Positions 61,617 to 64,000 of a stretch of DNA of 64,000 bases are shown piece by piece; the stretch's first letter is position 1; each line of letters begins with the position of its first letter. The position numbers and the translations under genes were made by a program. Source of the DNA: Paracoccus denitrificans. GTDB taxonomy: Bacteria; Pseudomonadota; Alphaproteobacteria; Rhodobacterales; Rhodobacteraceae. The notes below the pieces were generated by a model. It was not told where the DNA came from. It worked only from the letters and a program-made list of their open reading frames with translations, and searched no databases. The DNA lies in NCBI RefSeq assembly GCF_900100045.1, contig NZ_FNEA01000006.1, forward strand, positions 169,944-233,943, read 5' to 3'.

Positions 61617-63032
61617 ATGATCCGCTTCGACAACAGCTATGCCCGACTGCCCGAAGGTTTCTTTACCCGCACCCGCCCGACGCCGGTGCGCGATCCCAAG
61701 CTGGTCGCGCTGAACCGGCCGCTGGCCGAGCGCCTGGGCTTCGACGCCGTCTGGCTTGCCGGCCCCGAGGGGGTGGCGATGCTGGCCGGAAACACCCTGC
61801 CCGAGGGGGCCGAGCCCATCGCCCAGGCCTATGCCGGCCATCAGTTCGGCGGCTTCGTGCCGCAGCTTGGCGACGGGCGCGCGGTCCTGCTGGGCGAGGT
61901 GGTCGCGCCGGATGGCGCACGCTTCGACATCCAGCTCAAGGGCGCGGGTCCGACGCCGTTCTCGCGCCGGGGCGACGGGCGGGCCTGGCTGGGGCCGGTG
62001 CTGCGCGAATATCTGGTCAGCGAGTTCATGGCGGCCTTCGGCATCCCGACCACGCGGGCCCTGGCGGCCGTCACCACCGGCGAGACGGTGATCCGCGAGA
62101 CGCTGCTGCCCGGCGCGGTGCTGACCCGCGTCGCCGCCAGCCATATCCGCGTCGGCACCTTCGAGTTCTATGCCGCGCGCGGCGACCGGCAACGGTTGCA
62201 ACTGCTGGCCGATCACGTCATCGCCCGGCACTATCCCGATGCCTCGGGCGCGGCCGACCTGCTGCAGCGCGTGGTCGAGCGGCAGGCGGCGACCATCGCC
62301 GGCTGGATGGCGCTCGGCTTCATCCACGGGGTGATGAATACCGACAACATGTCGGTCTCGGGCGAGACCATCGATTACGGCCCCTGCGCCTTCATGGACG
62401 GCTACCGGCCCGACAAGGTGTTCAGCTCGATCGACGCCCATGGCCGCTATGCCTGGAACGAACAGCCGAACATCGCGGTCTGGAACCTGGCGCAATTCGC
62501 CAGTTGCCTGGTGCCTCTGATGGGCAATGACGACGCGGCGGTGGCCGAAGCGACGCGTATCGTCCACAGCTTTCCCGAACTCTATCAGGCCGAATGGCTC
62601 AGGCGCTTTGCCGCCAAGCTGGGCATCGCCGCCCCACGGCCCGAGGACCGCGCGCTCATCGAGCGACTGCTGACGCTGATGGCGGCCGACGAGGCGGATT
62701 TCACCCGCAGCTTCGCCGGGCTGGCGGATGGCCGCGCACGCGACGAATTCAAGGCGCCCGAGCAGTTCGACGCCTGGGCCGAGGGCTGGCAGGCGCGCAT
62801 CCGCGACCTTTCCGACGCGGCGCAGGTCATGGCACGCGCCAATCCGTGCCGCATCCCGCGCAACCACCGCATCGAGGAAGTGATCGCCGCCGGGCGCGAG
62901 GGCGATTACGCGCCCTTCCATGCGCTCGACGCGGCGCTGCGCGCACCCTTCGAGGACCGGCCGGAATGGGAGGGCTATGCGCTGGCCCCGCAGCCCGACG
63001 AGATCGTCCGCCGCACCTTCTGCGGCACCTGA
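61617..63032 (+). CDS. selO: SelO-family protein AMPylase
   Basis: 471-residue pseudokinase of the YdiU/SelO family. Hallmarks: [45 protein letters not shown]-type [33 protein letters not shown] with the metal Asn/Asp and [10 protein letters not shown]. By family it AMPylates proteins under oxidative stress. No selenocysteine at the C-terminus (ends FCGT), as in most bacteria. ATG at 61617 selected over an upstream in-frame ATG by homologous start [12 protein letters not shown]. Confidence 0.94.
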   Translation: MIRFDNSYARLPEGFFTRTRPTPVRDPKLVALNRPLAERLGFDAVWLAGPEGVAMLAGNTLPEGAEPIAQAYAGHQFGGFVPQLGDGRAVLLGEVVAPDGARFDIQLKGAGPTPFSRRGDGRAWLGPVLREYLVSEFMAAFGIPTTRALAAVTTGETVIRETLLPGAVLTRVAASHIRVGTFEFYAARGDRQRLQLLADHVIARHYPDASGAADLLQRVVERQAATIAGWMALGFIHGVMNTDNMSVSGETIDYGPCAFMDGYRPDKVFSSIDAHGRYAWNEQPNIAVWNLAQFASCLVPLMGNDDAAVAEATRIVHSFPELYQAEWLRRFAAKLGIAAPRPEDRALIERLLTLMAADEADFTRSFAGLADGRARDEFKAPEQFDAWAEGWQARIRDLSDAAQVMARANPCRIPRNHRIEEVIAAGREGDYAPFHALDAALRAPFEDRPEWEGYALAPQPDEIVRRTFCGT

Positions 63033-63050
63033 GCAGCAGCGAAAGGCCCC

Positions 63051-63833
63051 ATGCCGAAAAGCCCCGACCACCTGAGACTGGCCAGCTATAACCTGCACAA
63101 GTGCCGCGGCATGACCGGCCCGCACGCACCCGAGCGCAACCTGCGCGTCATCGCCGAACTGGGTGCCGACGTGATCGCCCTGCAAGAGGTCGATTTCCGC
63201 TTCGGCGCCCGGCCCGAGGCGTTGCCGCGCGCGCTGATCGAAAAGACCACCGGCATGGTCCCCGCCCCCTTCCTGGGCACCGGCGAGAATTCGCTGGGCT
63301 GGCACGGCCAGACCATCCTGCTGCGCCCCGAACTGCGCGGCAAGGCCGAGATCCGCCGCCTGCCGCTGCCGGGGATCGAGCCGCGCGGCGCGCTGGTGCT
63401 GCGCCTGCCCGGCATCACGGTGGTGGCGGTGCATCTGGGGCTGATGCGCTCGTCCCGCCGGGCACAACTATCGCGCATCATCGCCCAGGCGCGGCGCATC
63501 GGCCATGACCGCATGGCGCTGACCGGCGATTTCAACGAATGGCACGATTCCCGCGGGCTTGAGGCGCTGGAGGCGCTGCGCGTCGTCACCCCCGGCCCCA
63601 GTTGGCCCGCACCCTTCCCGCGCCTGCGCTATGACCGCTTCGCCGTCTCGCGCAGCATCGAGGTGCTGGATTGCGGCGTCCTGGACAACGAGATGGCGCG
63701 GGCGGCCTCGGACCACCTGCCGGTCTGGGCCGATCTCGCGGTCGATGCGCATGAAGAGGTGCCGCGCGGCTACCACCCGGCGCGCATCACCTCGCGCATT
63801 CCCGGCGAGGACGGGGTGGCCGGGGCAGAATGA
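63051..63833 (+). CDS. Endonuclease/exonuclease/phosphatase-family protein
   Basis: 260-residue EEP-fold hydrolase: SYNLHKCRG with Asn, VIALQEVDFRF with metal Glu, LTGDFNEW (GDFN) and ASDHLPVWADL (SDHxPV) give the four EEP blocks. Substrate may be DNA, phosphodiester lipid or a sugar phosphate; no signal peptide. 18 bp behind selO, same strand. The C-terminus after the fold is basic and low complexity. Confidence 0.84.
   Translation: MPKSPDHLRLASYNLHKCRGMTGPHAPERNLRVIAELGADVIALQEVDFRFGARPEALPRALIEKTTGMVPAPFLGTGENSLGWHGQTILLRPELRGKAEIRRLPLPGIEPRGALVLRLPGITVVAVHLGLMRSSRRAQLSRIIAQARRIGHDRMALTGDFNEWHDSRGLEALEALRVVTPGPSWPAPFPRLRYDRFAVSRSIEVLDCGVLDNEMARAASDHLPVWADLAVDAHEEVPRGYHPARITSRIPGEDGVAGAE

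Positions 63834-64000
<167 letters not shown>

Overview
This window is high-GC bacterial DNA, a contiguous chromosomal segment of an alphaproteobacterium, most likely Rhodobacteraceae and probably Paracoccus. The evidence is the family mix and gene order: leuA next to mreBCD-mrdA-rodA, urtABCDE, a two-gene pntAB, DUF3422, and tiny Rhodobacterales-type membrane and lipoprotein genes. No rRNA, tRNA, CRISPR array, transposase or phage gene was seen. The genus call is inference from content, not from a search.

Layout. 1-7893: a two-component system (partial sensor kinase plus AAA+/Fis regulator) diverges from an operon of a YdeP/FdhF-like molybdopterin oxidoreductase, a CioAB-type quinol oxidase and a DUF2474 micro-subunit. 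A strong 45-bp dyad lies in the shared promoter gap. 7956-14299: stress genes, namely a ClpK/ClpG-type disaggregase, MarC, and a DyP peroxidase carrying a C-terminal encapsulation tag, followed immediately by an encapsulin shell gene and a bestrophin-like channel gene. 14605-20544: the urea ABC transporter urtABCDE. 21056-30911: housekeeping and small genes (redoxin, gph, BlhA-like, typA, TetR, ferredoxin, xseA, purD), then leuA with a leucine-rich leader peptide. 30944-40127: a glycosyltransferase, the mreBCD-mrdA-rodA elongation operon, ghrA and manC. 40200-47768: mixed accessory genes (orphan NMT1-like binding protein, YitT, Spx/ArsC-like reductase, DUF3422, L,D-transpeptidase-like lipoprotein, a decayed RACo-like activator fragment, NnrS, ChrA). 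47839-64000: pntAB, a lyxose-isomerase-like gene, a methyltransferase gene broken by a stop codon, glcB, an Ala/Glu-rich membrane protein, pepN, an acyltransferase, proB, obgE, an SMR transporter, selO, an EEP-family hydrolase and the start of eno.

How the genes fit together. The first 14.3 kb reads as a respiratory and oxidative stress neighbourhood: a signal-controlled alternative oxidase with a possible electron-donating Mo enzyme, a disaggregase, and a peroxidase nanocompartment. The rest is mainly core metabolism and cell-wall growth. The points most worth testing are the regulator (GAFTGA changed to GAFPGA) paired with the dyad operator, the encapsulin-DyP-bestrophin operon, the leu leader, the RACo-like fossil, and the nonsense-interrupted methyltransferase.
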